Assembly: GCF_011761355.1 (NCBI RefSeq)
Contig: NZ_JAASRW010000001.1
Span: 930,001-994,000, forward strand
DNA length: 64,000 bases
Reading direction: 5' to 3'
From: Paenibacillus lupini
GTDB lineage: Bacteria; Bacillota; Bacilli; Paenibacillales; Paenibacillaceae
In this document: positions 16,944-24,326 of the stretch, in pieces
Layout of the letters: each line of letters starts with the position of its first letter
How positions within the stretch are numbered: the stretch's first letter is position 1
Notes under the pieces: model-generated
Seen by the model: only the letters and a program-made list of their open reading frames with translations
Databases searched by the model: none
What the model was told of the DNA's origin: nothing
Made by a program: the position numbers and the translations under genes

Positions 16944-16969
16944 TTTACGTAATTAACATTATGTAAACT
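16942..16969 (+). repeat. dif-like recombination site A
   Basis: 28 bp arranged as 11-6-11: left arm TGTTTACGTAA, centre TTAACA, right arm TTATGTAAACT. The right arm is identical to the XerD-side arm of the Bacillus subtilis dif site as I know it. Three similar sites follow in the same orientation (24108, 24948, 26803). The arms are partly complementary, so a dyad-type protein operator is an alternative. Confidence 0.6.
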
Positions 16970-17059
16970 AATTAGGATAAATATTGCCATAGGCATCTAA
17001 TTAAGCTGTAGGAATAAAATTTAGAATGAAGTGGAAGAAGAAAATGAAGAGGTGAATAG

Positions 17060-17252
17060 ATGCCCTATTTTACATACCCCTATATTGGCTTGAAGCAGCA
17101 GTGTACCAGTGTCCCGACTGTTTTCCCTCCGGCAGCACCAAGAACAGCGGCCTGGGTTGGAAGATTTGATGAATCCTCGTCCACTTTCAGAGAACCCTAA
17201 TTATCAAGGAAGCGAGAAGTACGAAGGTGTCGAGCAGGTTAAAGTTGCTTAA
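17060..17252 (+). pseudogene. N-terminal remnant of a general-stress SDR (YdaD/YhdF type), frameshifted
   Basis: ATG 17060 has a GAGGTG ribosome site and starts MPYFTYPYIGLKQQCTSVPT followed by VFPP. One extra G near 17130 then shifts the frame. Reading past it gives QHQEQRPGLEDLMNPRPLSE, then NPNYQGSEKYEG. That is the family-specific N-terminal tail (PPQHQ..QPG.E..MNP.P..E.PNY..) of glucose/ribitol-dehydrogenase-like SDR general stress proteins. The catalytic Rossmann domain is missing: the frame ends at 17252. It lies 90 bp after dif-like site A. Confidence 0.75.
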
Positions 17253-17684
17253 GAGACGAATAGGGGGAAACTTGATTGACGATGTACCAATAATTTGCTA
17301 ATATTTGAAGATAAAGAACGTATGTTCTTGTTTGCTGGATCCAAGTGGAAGCGATAGGGTATGAATTCTGGACTATACAACAGAACAATGTTATGTTACG
17401 ATGACATACGAAGCTTACAGTTATTGAAAGTTTAGATCGTTACGAATCTCGAAGGTGAACGTTAACTTGTTCTTCGGGCTTTGTGGCGGTTTTTTTCGGG
17501 TGAGATGCTCGGAAACCTGATTTGGCTAAACTCTCAATCTGCAGGATCGAGGTTGTTATTAGAAGCACTGAGAGTAGGGAAATGGTGTTTCGTAACATTG
17601 TTTCGAGACGTATGCAGTGTTTACTGTCAGCTTCAAAGGGTAACTTACTAATACTTATGTTAATGAAGAAAGGTTGCGTGCAAA
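17253..17684. other. Gap of about 430 bp without a credible gene; LexA-like box
   Basis: I see no convincing coding sequence on either strand; an 84-codon minus-strand frame over 17440-17694 has no family resemblance. At 17315-17328 the sequence AGAACGTATGTTCT matches 12 of 14 positions of the Bacillus LexA box consensus. At 17638-17665 there is a degenerate dif-like stretch whose right arm TTATGTTAATG matches 9 of 11. The end of the gap holds the leader of the DHA2 exporter. Confidence 0.45.
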
Positions 17685-19223
17685 TTGATCGCAAATAAGA
17701 AAAGCAACGTTGGACTAGTCATCGCAGGTCTGTTGCTAAGCATTCTGATGGCCTCGATGGACAACACCATTGTCGCTACAGCAATGGGCAATATTGTCGC
17801 AGAACTTGGCGGCATGGACAAATTTGTGTGGGTCACATCCGCCTACATGGTAGCGGAAATGGCAGGCATGCCGATTTTTGGCAAGTTGTCCGATATGTAT
17901 GGTCGTAAGAGGTTCTTCCTCTTTGGTATCATCATGTTCATGGCTGGTTCAGTACTGTGCGGAACGGCTGGATCGATAACGGAACTAGCTATGTTCCGTG
18001 CTGTTCAAGGGATCGGGGCAGGCGCCATGATGCCAGTAGCGTTCACCATTATGTTTGATGCTGTCCCACTGGAGAGCAGAGGCAAGATGGGCGGTATGTT
18101 CGGGGCAGTCTTCGGCATGTCCTCTATTTTTGGTCCGTTGCTCGGAGCCTATATTACAGACAATTTCGCTTGGGAATGGGTATTCTACATTAATCTCCCG
18201 CTTGGCGTCATAGCTCTTTGTATGATTGGTTTCTTCTATAAGGAATCAATGGAACACTCCAAGCAGCCAATCGATTGGTATGGCGCGGTGACCTTAATCG
18301 GAGCAATCGTCTGTCTCATGTTTGCTCTTGAGCTTGGCGGTAAGACTTATGCATGGGATTCGGTACAAATTCTTGGGATGTTCGCGGGCTTTGTTGTCTT
18401 GCTTATCACATTCCTGTTCGTGGAAACAAAGGTCAAGGAGCCAATCATCTCTTATGCTTTATTTAAGAATCGGCTATACTCCACCAGTATTCTAAGTGCA
18501 TTGTTCAGTGGTGCGGCGTTTATTGTTGCTTCCGTATTCATTCCAATCTTCATTCAAGGTGTGCTAGGTGGCTCGGCGACCAATTCCGGCCTCGTGCTGC
18601 TGCCGATGATGTTAGGTACGGTAGTTACGGCTACTTCAGGCGGGTTCTTGATGACAAAGATTCCTTACCGGAACATCATGGTTGCGACGTTTATCATCCT
18701 TGTCATTGGATCAATACTGACTACAACTCTTACGGCTGAATCATCCAGATTAGTTGTCACAATTTATATGATCCTGATCGGACTTGGTATCGGAGCATCC
18801 TTCTCCGTACTTGGAAACACAGCTATCCATGGTCTGCCCGCAAGGCAGCGTGGTACCGCAAGTTCGACACTTAACTTCATTCGGTCGCTAGGTATGACGA
18901 TTGGTATTACGATCTATGGCATTGTACAAAGTAATCTCTTCTCCAGTAAATTAACCGATGCCTTTATCGCAAGCGGTCAAACTGCGCCTGAAGGCGGTAT
19001 GGAATTCAAAGACCCACGTGAGATACTCACTCCAGAGGCAAGGGAGCAAATCCCGGCTGATGTATTAGATAAGATTATTCATTCGTTGTCCGATTCAATA
19101 GTTGGCACTTTCGCATGGGCCGTTATTCCTGCGGTTCTTGCTCTGTTTGTTTCGTTCTTCATGGGCCGAAGCAAGCTTGACCCAACTACTGAGATGGAAG
19201 AGCAAGGCTTCAGCGGACACTAA
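17685..19223 (+). CDS. MFS drug exporter, DHA2 (14-helix, EmrB/QacA) family
   Basis: 512 residues with about 14 predicted membrane helices. Family motifs are LMASMDNTIVATAMG in helix 1, GKLSDMYGRKRFFLFG (motif A) after helix 2, RAVQGIGAGAMMPVAFTIM (motif B region) and GAVFGMSSIFGPLLGAYI (motif C) in helix 5. These exporters use the proton gradient to expel drugs or metabolites. The start TTG 17685 follows GAAAGGTTGCG; no better start is available. The C-terminus is short and cytosolic. The gene is monocistronic, ending in a strong terminator. The substrate is unknown. Confidence 0.92.
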   Translation: MIANKKSNVGLVIAGLLLSILMASMDNTIVATAMGNIVAELGGMDKFVWVTSAYMVAEMAGMPIFGKLSDMYGRKRFFLFGIIMFMAGSVLCGTAGSITELAMFRAVQGIGAGAMMPVAFTIMFDAVPLESRGKMGGMFGAVFGMSSIFGPLLGAYITDNFAWEWVFYINLPLGVIALCMIGFFYKESMEHSKQPIDWYGAVTLIGAIVCLMFALELGGKTYAWDSVQILGMFAGFVVLLITFLFVETKVKEPIISYALFKNRLYSTSILSALFSGAAFIVASVFIPIFIQGVLGGSATNSGLVLLPMMLGTVVTATSGGFLMTKIPYRNIMVATFIILVIGSILTTTLTAESSRLVVTIYMILIGLGIGASFSVLGNTAIHGLPARQRGTASSTLNFIRSLGMTIGITIYGIVQSNLFSSKLTDAFIASGQTAPEGGMEFKDPREILTPEAREQIPADVLDKIIHSLSDSIVGTFAWAVIPAVLALFVSFFMGRSKLDPTTEMEEQGFSGH

Positions 19224-19240
19224 TAGCTAAAAGTTTTGAG

Positions 19241-19273
19241 AAATGCAGCCGTTTGAACGGCTGCATTTTTTTG
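19241..19273 (+). terminator. Rho-independent terminator
   Basis: The hairpin AAATGCAGCCG / CGGCTGCATTT with a T-run directly follows the DHA2 gene. Confidence 0.87.
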
Positions 19274-19362
19274 CGTAAAAGCATGGTGAATGAAAAGGAA
19301 TGGCTTATTTTCCCAAATCAAAGTAAAATGGTACATATTAATTGGAGGAGGCGGGATGACAT

Positions 19363-19551
19363 ATGTATGAATACATTTTTGTTGAAACCTCATTAGGTGG
19401 TGTTTGGTCTAGACCAGAGCATCAGGAAACTATTCAACAGTATGCCGCTGAAGGCTGGCGATTCGTACAAGTAGTACCACTAAATTATGATGGACACGGG
19501 AAACCGGGCTCGTTTGAAATTGTTTTCGAAAGACCAATTAAGGTGGAATAG
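19363..19551 (+). CDS. DUF4177 domain protein
   Basis: 62 residues. MYEYIFVETSLGGVWSR and YAAEGWRFVQVVPLNYDG, then GSFEIVFERPI, match the short DUF4177 fold (EY.F..., AAEGWELV.V, ...I.FER). Function is unknown for the family. The start ATG 19363 follows GGAGGAGGCGG. A YrdB-like gene follows 27 nt after, likely in the same transcript. Confidence 0.82.
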   Translation: MYEYIFVETSLGGVWSRPEHQETIQQYAAEGWRFVQVVPLNYDGHGKPGSFEIVFERPIKVE

Positions 19552-19578
19552 TGGAGTATGGAGTAGAGGAGGATCAAG

Positions 19579-19932
19579 TTGAAAGCGATACTGCTTACGG
19601 TATTTTTCCTACTGGAACTAGCTGCGATTACTGTATTTGGCTTTTGGGGTTATCAGATTAATGCTGCACTTGCGGTTAAAATTATCCTAGCTGTAGGAGC
19701 ACCGTTGGTTACCATTATTCTATGGGGGATGTTCCTCTCACCAAAAGCGTCGGTTCCAATCTTCTCCTATCCAGTAAGAACAGCCCTAAAGTTGTTCGTA
19801 TTTATTGTGGCATCTGCTGCATTATGGGTAGTTGGACAATTTACGCTTGCGATTATCTTTTTACTGTTATCTCTTATTGTCATTGCATCGGTCTTCTTAT
19901 TAAATTTACATGAAGTGAACAATGTAAATTAG
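19579..19932 (+). CDS. YrdB-like four-helix membrane protein (DUF2568)
   Basis: 117 residues, almost wholly hydrophobic, with four predicted helices (LLTVFFLLELAAITVFGFWG, IILAVGAPLVTIILWGMF, LKLFVFIVASAALWVVG and LAIIFLLLSLIVIASVFLL). The pattern ELAA..FG.WG and APL....WG.F.SPKA matches YrdB/DUF2568 proteins. The start TTG 19579 follows GAGGAGGA by 6 nt. It lies just after the DUF4177 gene; no function is established. Confidence 0.75.
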   Translation: MKAILLTVFFLLELAAITVFGFWGYQINAALAVKIILAVGAPLVTIILWGMFLSPKASVPIFSYPVRTALKLFVFIVASAALWVVGQFTLAIIFLLLSLIVIASVFLLNLHEVNNVN

Positions 19933-19995
19933 GGAGCTGGTCAAAAAAAGCATAGGTTATATCACAAAGTTTTAATACATAGGAGGTTATTATTT

Positions 19996-20172
19996 ATGGA
20001 TGTGAGTACACCTGTTTCGGTTTTCTCGGCTTTTTCTATAATCATGATCGTCGTATATGGATTGTTTATTTTACTTGGGATATACGCCCTTTATCTATTT
20101 ATTAAACTGATGATTCGAGGAATTGCGGCGCTGGATATTTATCTGGATGAGAAGAGAAACAGAATGTTGTAG
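19996..20172 (+). CDS. Small single-pass membrane protein
   Basis: 58 residues starting MDVSTPVSVFSAF, with one hydrophobic helix (SIIMIVVYGLFILLGIYALY) and a positively charged end (DEKRNRML). ATG 19996 follows TAGGAGG by 9 nt, a strong ribosome site, which supports a real gene despite its size. It is followed directly by a terminator. Similar short ORFs occur near YrdB-type genes in Paenibacillaceae, but I cannot name a family. Confidence 0.65.
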   Translation: MDVSTPVSVFSAFSIIMIVVYGLFILLGIYALYLFIKLMIRGIAALDIYLDEKRNRML

Positions 20173-20183
20173 ACAGTATTATC

Positions 20184-20218
20184 AAGGAAGCTGCCGGTTA
20201 AATGCCGGCAGCTTCCTT
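20184..20218. terminator. Hairpin between convergent genes
   Basis: The perfect 14-bp stem AAGGAAGCTGCCGG / CCGGCAGCTTCCTT has a short loop. It has almost no T-run on either side, so it may act as a barrier more than an efficient terminator. Confidence 0.65.
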
Positions 20219-20233
20219 ACATTTTCAATGAAT

Positions 20234-20818
20234 TCAGGCATTCTGTACGACTTGATCGATGATGCCGTACTCGAGTGCTTCCTGGGCAGAGAGGAAGTAG
20301 TCGCGATCCATATCCTTCTCGATTTTGTCGAGTGGCTGTCCGGTTCGATCAGCAGCAATTTGGTTCAGCCGTGACCGAGTATCCAGAATACGCTTGGCGC
20401 TGATTGCAATGTCACTCGCTTGTCCCTGCGCGCCACCATGTGGCTGGTGAATCATGATTTCGCTGCTTGGCAAAGCGAATCGTTTACCTTTAGCTCCGGA
20501 CATCAGTAGGATAGCCGCGAACGAAGCAGCCATACCAACACAGATCGTATGAACTTCTGGCTTAATATACTGCATCGTGTCATAGATCGCGAACCCAGCT
20601 GTGGTCGAACCTCCAGGCGAATTGATATAGATGCTGATTTCTTTGTCAGGATCTTCGGCTGCAAGGAACAGTAATTGTGCGGTGATGCTATTCGCGACCT
20701 GATCATCAATGGCTGAACCGAGGAAAATGATTCGATCCTTCAGCAACCGGGAGTAAATGTCGTAAGAACGTTCCCCGCGATTTGATTGTTCAACGACATA
20801 TGGAATGAAACTGCTCAT
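20234..20818 (-). CDS. clpP: ATP-dependent Clp protease proteolytic subunit, second paralogue
   Basis: 194 residues, the usual size. The serine-protease triad is Ser99 ([11 protein letters not shown]), His124 ([10 protein letters not shown]) and Asp173 ([11 protein letters not shown]). The canonical context around the serine is ASMGA/ASMGS; here it is ASFAA, as in many accessory ClpP2-type copies. The N-terminus [20 protein letters not shown] keeps the normal axial-loop start. ClpP forms tetradecamers that degrade proteins fed by Clp ATPases in the cytosol. It has no ATPase neighbour. It is divergent from an ECF sigma factor, with an inverted repeat between them. Confidence 0.92.
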   Translation of the reverse strand: MSSFIPYVVEQSNRGERSYDIYSRLLKDRIIFLGSAIDDQVANSITAQLLFLAAEDPDKEISIYINSPGGSTTAGFAIYDTMQYIKPEVHTICVGMAASFAAILLMSGAKGKRFALPSSEIMIHQPHGGAQGQASDIAISAKRILDTRSRLNQIAADRTGQPLDKIEKDMDRDYFLSAQEALEYGIIDQVVQNA

Positions 20819-20883
20819 GGAATCCCTCTTTTCTTTGCTTTATTGTGATGTGACTTACGATTTGTAAACGAGCGGAGGATCGG

Positions 20884-20925
20884 AAAAGATACGGTAAAAA
20901 TATTTTTGAATACCGCGTATCTTTT
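20884..20925. promoter_or_regulatory. Inverted repeat between clpP paralogue and ECF sigma gene
   Basis: The arms AAAAGATACGGTA (20884-20896) and TACCGCGTATCTTTT (20911-20925) are complementary apart from a two-base bulge. It may be a shared operator or an attenuator for the sigma gene (T-run on the right). Confidence 0.5.
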
Positions 20926-20989
20926 TCTAGGTTTGATTCGTTTACGGTAATAAGGGTGAGTATAATGGTAAGTACCGGAGGTGCTTAAA

Positions 20990-21703
20990 ATGGTGGAAGC
21001 GATTAATGAAAACGTGGAGATTAAACGGCTGCAAGGAGTGCTTGACCGTTATTGTCTATCATTAACGAAATCCCGCTGGGAAGCAGAGGACTTGGCACAG
21101 GAAACATGGCTGAAGGCATTAGATTCCCTGCAACCCTTGGAGCATATAAATCCAGAGGCATACTTAATGAGAATCGCGCGTAATTCGTGGATCGATCGAA
21201 TGAGAAAACAATCCTCTAACGCCCGTATGGTGAAGGCTGTACAAGAATCCATGGAGTCTCAGGCTATGCCGGAGAACAGCCGAATCGGAACGGAAATAGT
21301 TATGCAGGCGATTATGACTTATCTTTCACCGCTTCAACGCACCGTTTTTCTGCTTAGGGACGTTTGCGGCTATTCATCAGCAGAGACAGCTATGAGGCTC
21401 GGTTTAACGGTAGGCGCAGTTAAAGCTGCCCTGCACCGGGCTCGCACAGCACTTCCGGCTGTGAGGAAAGCCATTGATGGTGCCACTTTGAAGGCCTCGA
21501 ATGACGAAGGGCTGCGTGATGTCTTACGCTCGCTCGCTATTGCTTACGAAGTTGGCGATACTGAAGCCATGCTTGCACTTGTGCAGCATGGAGAGATGGA
21601 AGCGGCACCTGCAATTGCTGTGCTGCAAAGTAGAAGACTGCGTGCTTCCGGTACGGCCACTCGTCGCAGCAGCTCGTCACCGCTCATGAGTCTCGCGGCT
21701 TAA
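20990..21703 (+). CDS. ECF RNA polymerase sigma factor
   Basis: 237 residues. Region 2 spans about 10-80 (RYCLSLTKSRWEAEDLAQET and WLKALDSL, then AYLMRIARNSWIDRMRK). Region 4 spans about 110-160 (YLSPLQRTVFLLRDVCGYSS, then AETAMRLGLTVGAVKAALHR). A C-terminal extension of about 75 residues reads LRSLAIAYEVGDTEAMLALV and ends in an Arg/Ser-rich tail. The extension is shorter than the SnoaL domain of SigJ types. The start ATG 20990 is chosen because GGAGGTG ends 6 nt before it. No anti-sigma gene is adjacent, so the extension might regulate activity. Confidence 0.87.
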   Translation: MVEAINENVEIKRLQGVLDRYCLSLTKSRWEAEDLAQETWLKALDSLQPLEHINPEAYLMRIARNSWIDRMRKQSSNARMVKAVQESMESQAMPENSRIGTEIVMQAIMTYLSPLQRTVFLLRDVCGYSSAETAMRLGLTVGAVKAALHRARTALPAVRKAIDGATLKASNDEGLRDVLRSLAIAYEVGDTEAMLALVQHGEMEAAPAIAVLQSRRLRASGTATRRSSSSPLMSLAA

Positions 21704-21717
21704 TTATAGAAGGAACG

Positions 21718-21753
21718 AAAAAGGCAACCGGTATGTAAACCGATTGCCTTTTC
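21718..21753. terminator. Terminator between convergent sigma and GNAT genes
   Basis: AAAAGGCAACCGGT / ACCGATTGCCTTTT with A- and T-runs can act in both directions. Confidence 0.82.
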
Positions 21754-21758
21754 TATGT

Positions 21759-22199
21759 TCAGATATTCTCAAGAGATTTCGTCATTAGAATATGTGGGAT
21801 ACCGTCCTCCATAAAAACTTCCGATGAAGTTTGATAGCCAAGTTTCAAATAAAAACCTTCAGCCTGGGTTTGTCCGTGTAATTTAACATTGGACACGCCC
21901 GTTTCTAAAGCGATATCCTCCAAAGCTTTGATGATTGTTTTACCTAGACCAAATTTCCGGTAAGGCTCTAAAATGCAAATACGCTCCAACTTACCTAGAC
22001 CTTCATGTATTCGAAGTCGGCCAGTTCCTACTGGCTGCTCATTGTAATGTACAAGTACATGTTCACAACGTCCATCTAGTGTATCAAACTCATCTAGTTC
22101 CTCTTCAAGCGGTACTCCTTGTTCTTCTACAAAAACTTTTACCCGTATATCAAAGGCTGCCTTTAAATCCTCAGTCTTTGTGATTCTAGTTGTGTTCAT
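21759..22199 (-). CDS. GNAT-family N-acetyltransferase (YjcF-like)
   Basis: 146 residues. The N-terminus has AFDIRVKVFVEEQGVPLEEE, a signature of YjcF/ElaA-like acetyltransferases. The acetyl-CoA pyrophosphate loop is CILEPYRKFGLGKTIIKAL (R/Q-x-x-G-x-G/A type). The end reads LHGQTQAEGFYLKLGYQTSS. The substrate is not predictable. The start ATG 22199 follows GAAAGGCTGAGAATA. It is monocistronic and shares a terminator with the sigma factor gene. Confidence 0.87.
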   Translation of the reverse strand: MNTTRITKTEDLKAAFDIRVKVFVEEQGVPLEEELDEFDTLDGRCEHVLVHYNEQPVGTGRLRIHEGLGKLERICILEPYRKFGLGKTIIKALEDIALETGVSNVKLHGQTQAEGFYLKLGYQTSSEVFMEDGIPHILMTKSLENI

Positions 22200-22322
22200 T
22201 TATTCTCAGCCTTTCTGGATTTAGTGTAGGAATATATAATGAAATCAGGAACTATTTGAGTATATAGTAAACTTTAATTGTTGTAAATGCAACAAAAGAC
22301 AAGCAGAGGACATATTGCAGAA

Positions 22323-22448
22323 TGAAGGAGATCAGAAGGGGATCACTCCAATAAAATGGCCTTATCCGGATTTTCTCAAGAAGAATCGGAAGTCTTGTTT
22401 CAACTCCTTCAAAGAGGTAGACTATGCGATGACCAACTCTTAAAATGA
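22323..22448 (+). pseudogene. Possible C-terminal remnant of a MarR-family regulator
   Basis: From about 22356 the frame reads MALSGFSQEESEVLFQLLQR and ends at TGA 22448. The motif xSxEExxxLxxLLQR is typical of the last helix of MarR regulators, but no winged helix remains upstream; a stop lies about 30 nt before. It has no ribosome site. A good terminator follows immediately, as expected at the end of a former gene. The identification rests on about 18 residues. The rest of 22200-22580 is otherwise empty apart from the leader of the next gene. Confidence 0.4.
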
Positions 22449-22480
22449 GGCAGCCGATCAATTAATATCGGCTGCCTTTT
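22448..22480 (+). terminator. Rho-independent terminator
   Basis: GGCAGCCGAT / ATCGGCTGCC followed by TTTT, with no intact gene upstream. Confidence 0.8.
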
Positions 22481-22580
22481 CGCAGCTCATGGGTAATAGG
22501 AATCTCCTCATAACCACAAACAAATGGTATAATATTACAACCGTGGCGATGAAAACTGTGATGAGAGGGAGATACAGGTT

Positions 22581-23603
22581 ATGGGAGACACTTTATCATC
22601 ATCTGCGGATTATAAACGAGCCGTACCGGTTCTCCAGGGATCAGGTGTAAGCGGCGCATATGACGCTTGGGCTGTCGATTGCCCGTTTGTTTTCTACCAT
22701 CGTGATAAATTTTATATGATGCATATCGGATTTGATGGTTTAGGCTATCGAACAGCATTAGCTACGAGCGAGGATTTACTTGAGTGGAAAAAAGAAGGCG
22801 TGATTCTGGATCGAGGAGAAAATCCTGCTCATTGGGATCACGTAGGCGCAGCGGGTTCGTGGATTCTGCTAGAAAATAATGATATTTACGAACTGCCTCG
22901 ATTGAAGAAGGTAGATAATAAATACTGGATGATTTATCACTCGTATCCCGAATTCGGTTACGAAGCTGGCGGTGCCAAGATGGGACTCGCCTGGTGTGAG
23001 GACGAGAACCTTCTTGAATGGCATCGGCATAGTGATCCAATCTTTTCATATGAGAATGGCGGAAAGTGGGAGAAGGTCGGGTTATACAAATGCTGTTTCT
23101 TTGAATCGAATGGGCGATACTGGATGTTTTATAATGCTAAAGATAAGCCGGATTGGCCATGGAAGGAAGAGACCGGTGTTGCGGTATCGAACGATTTGAT
23201 GAACTGGAAAAGGCTATCCGATGAACCTGTACTCGTTACGGAGGAGAACAGCTTTTACAGTCAGTATGTAAGTGATCCTTATATTCGGTTCGATAGCCGT
23301 ACTAACGTCTGGGTGAACTTCGGATTTGGTTTCGACGGTAAACACGCGCAAGGCTTGCTCTCCGTATCTAGCGATCTCGTCAAATGGTCAACTATACACG
23401 ATCCATGGATTGAGAGTGGTCAACAAGGGCAGCTGGATGAGACACATGCACACAAATCGAGTGTTCTGTACTGGAATGACCGTTTCTATCATTTCTACTG
23501 CGCTTGCAGGCCTTCAAAATCAGATGATCCAGCATCCAATTTAGAAGGAAATAGCGAATTCCGTTGTATTACTCTTGCGACTAGTGTACCTCTAGAGGTT
23601 TAA
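22581..23603 (+). CDS. Five-bladed beta-propeller glycosidase-like protein (GH43/GH117/DUF377-like)
   Basis: 340 residues without signal peptide. Repeated blade motifs are visible: YDAWAVDCPFVFYHRDKFYM, YRTALATSEDLLEWKKEGVI, KYWMIYHSYPEFGYEAGG, MGLAWCEDENLLEWHRHSD, RYWMFYNAKDKPDWPWKEE and VAVSNDLMNWKRLSDEPVL. Each repeat couples a strand ending in YxxxY/F to an S.DL..W motif, the hallmark of the GH43/GH32/GH68 superfamily and its relatives. Acidic residues in VDCPF and HWDHVGAAG are plausible active-site members. The lack of a signal suggests intracellular oligosaccharide processing. The start ATG 22581 follows GAGAGGGA. Confidence 0.78.
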   Translation: MGDTLSSSADYKRAVPVLQGSGVSGAYDAWAVDCPFVFYHRDKFYMMHIGFDGLGYRTALATSEDLLEWKKEGVILDRGENPAHWDHVGAAGSWILLENNDIYELPRLKKVDNKYWMIYHSYPEFGYEAGGAKMGLAWCEDENLLEWHRHSDPIFSYENGGKWEKVGLYKCCFFESNGRYWMFYNAKDKPDWPWKEETGVAVSNDLMNWKRLSDEPVLVTEENSFYSQYVSDPYIRFDSRTNVWVNFGFGFDGKHAQGLLSVSSDLVKWSTIHDPWIESGQQGQLDETHAHKSSVLYWNDRFYHFYCACRPSKSDDPASNLEGNSEFRCITLATSVPLEV

Positions 23604-23639
23604 GGGAAGATAGAGATTGGATAAACATTGGAGGGAATC

Positions 23640-24104
23640 ATGATTGATATTTCAAAACATTCCGTAAAAAATCCTTCGGGGATCAAAATGATAATTTGTA
23701 TGACAGTAGTACTTATGTATTGGCTATATCGTCTCGTTGATTTATATCATGAAAAGGCAAGCATTGAGAGATTTTCATATCCAATAATTATATTGCTGTT
23801 GTATCTAATTCCAACGGTATTGATCTTGTATAGAACAACCAGGAAACCAACGGAGCTATCTATTGTTGATAACAAAATACTTGTAAAAGGACGTACAATT
23901 CATGCAGAAGAAATTAAGGTCATCATGATTATGGGATATTTCAGACCAACTATTGGGATAAAGCCTTATGGAAAGAAAGTTGTCCCGTTAAATTTGTGTT
24001 TCAGGTTTGCAGAGAATGAAGATAAGGGTAATGCGGATCTCGCAATTTGGGCAGAAACGAACAATGTGAAGATTGTCAATAAAGATTTTATGAGGTGGAT
24101 ATAA
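23640..24104 (+). CDS. Hypothetical two-helix membrane protein
   Basis: 154 residues. It has two predicted helices near the N-terminus (IKMIICMTVVLMYWLYRLVD and YPIIILLLYLIPTVLILYRT), then a cytosolic beta-rich part (PTELSIVDNKILVKGRTIHA). This architecture resembles YdbS/PH-like membrane proteins but I cannot name a family. The start ATG 23640 follows GGAGGGAATC; an in-frame TTG at 23628 overlaps that SD. The stop is only 3 nt before dif-like site B. Confidence 0.72.
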   Translation: MIDISKHSVKNPSGIKMIICMTVVLMYWLYRLVDLYHEKASIERFSYPIIILLLYLIPTVLILYRTTRKPTELSIVDNKILVKGRTIHAEEIKVIMIMGYFRPTIGIKPYGKKVVPLNLCFRFAENEDKGNADLAIWAETNNVKIVNKDFMRWI

Positions 24105-24107
24105 ATA

Positions 24108-24135
24108 AGGTTACATAATAAATATTATGTTAACT
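24108..24135 (+). repeat. dif-like recombination site B
   Basis: 11-6-11 layout: left arm AGGTTACATAA, centre TAAATA, right arm TTATGTTAACT. It matches site C at 27 of 28 positions and continues with the same AA. The surroundings of B and C are otherwise unrelated. Confidence 0.62.
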
Positions 24136-24269
24136 AAACTGGATTACCAACGCAACTACAGTTAACAGTCATTTAAATGTGAGTGCGCTATCAGTGGAAA
24201 AAGGATGTTAAAGATCTTTTGTTTCCGTTACGATAATTAAGGGAAGCACAAATGAAATGCAATACACCT

Positions 24270-24309
24270 AAGAAGCCTCTGACAAAACAAATGTCAGGGG
24301 CTTCTTTTC
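24270..24309 (+). terminator. Terminator hairpin just before the zinc-phospholipase-like gene
   Basis: AAGAAGCCTCTGACA / TGTCAGGGGCTTCTTTT ends 18 nt before the start codon of 24327, directly ahead of its ribosome site. It would block readthrough into the cassette or act as an attenuator. Confidence 0.75.
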
Positions 24310-24326
24310 TAAAGGAGAAAAGCTAG

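Noticed and set aside
17440..17694. Minus-strand 84-codon frame upstream of the DHA2 exporter
   Set aside because: No ribosome site, no family resemblance, and it covers the leader of the exporter gene.
20123..20374. Plus-strand 83-codon frame
   Set aside because: Antisense to the clpP 3' end and overlapping the small membrane protein; codon pattern not protein-like.
22252..22461. Minus-strand 69-codon hydrophobic frame
   Set aside because: It overlaps the orphan terminator and MarR-like fragment; no ribosome site.
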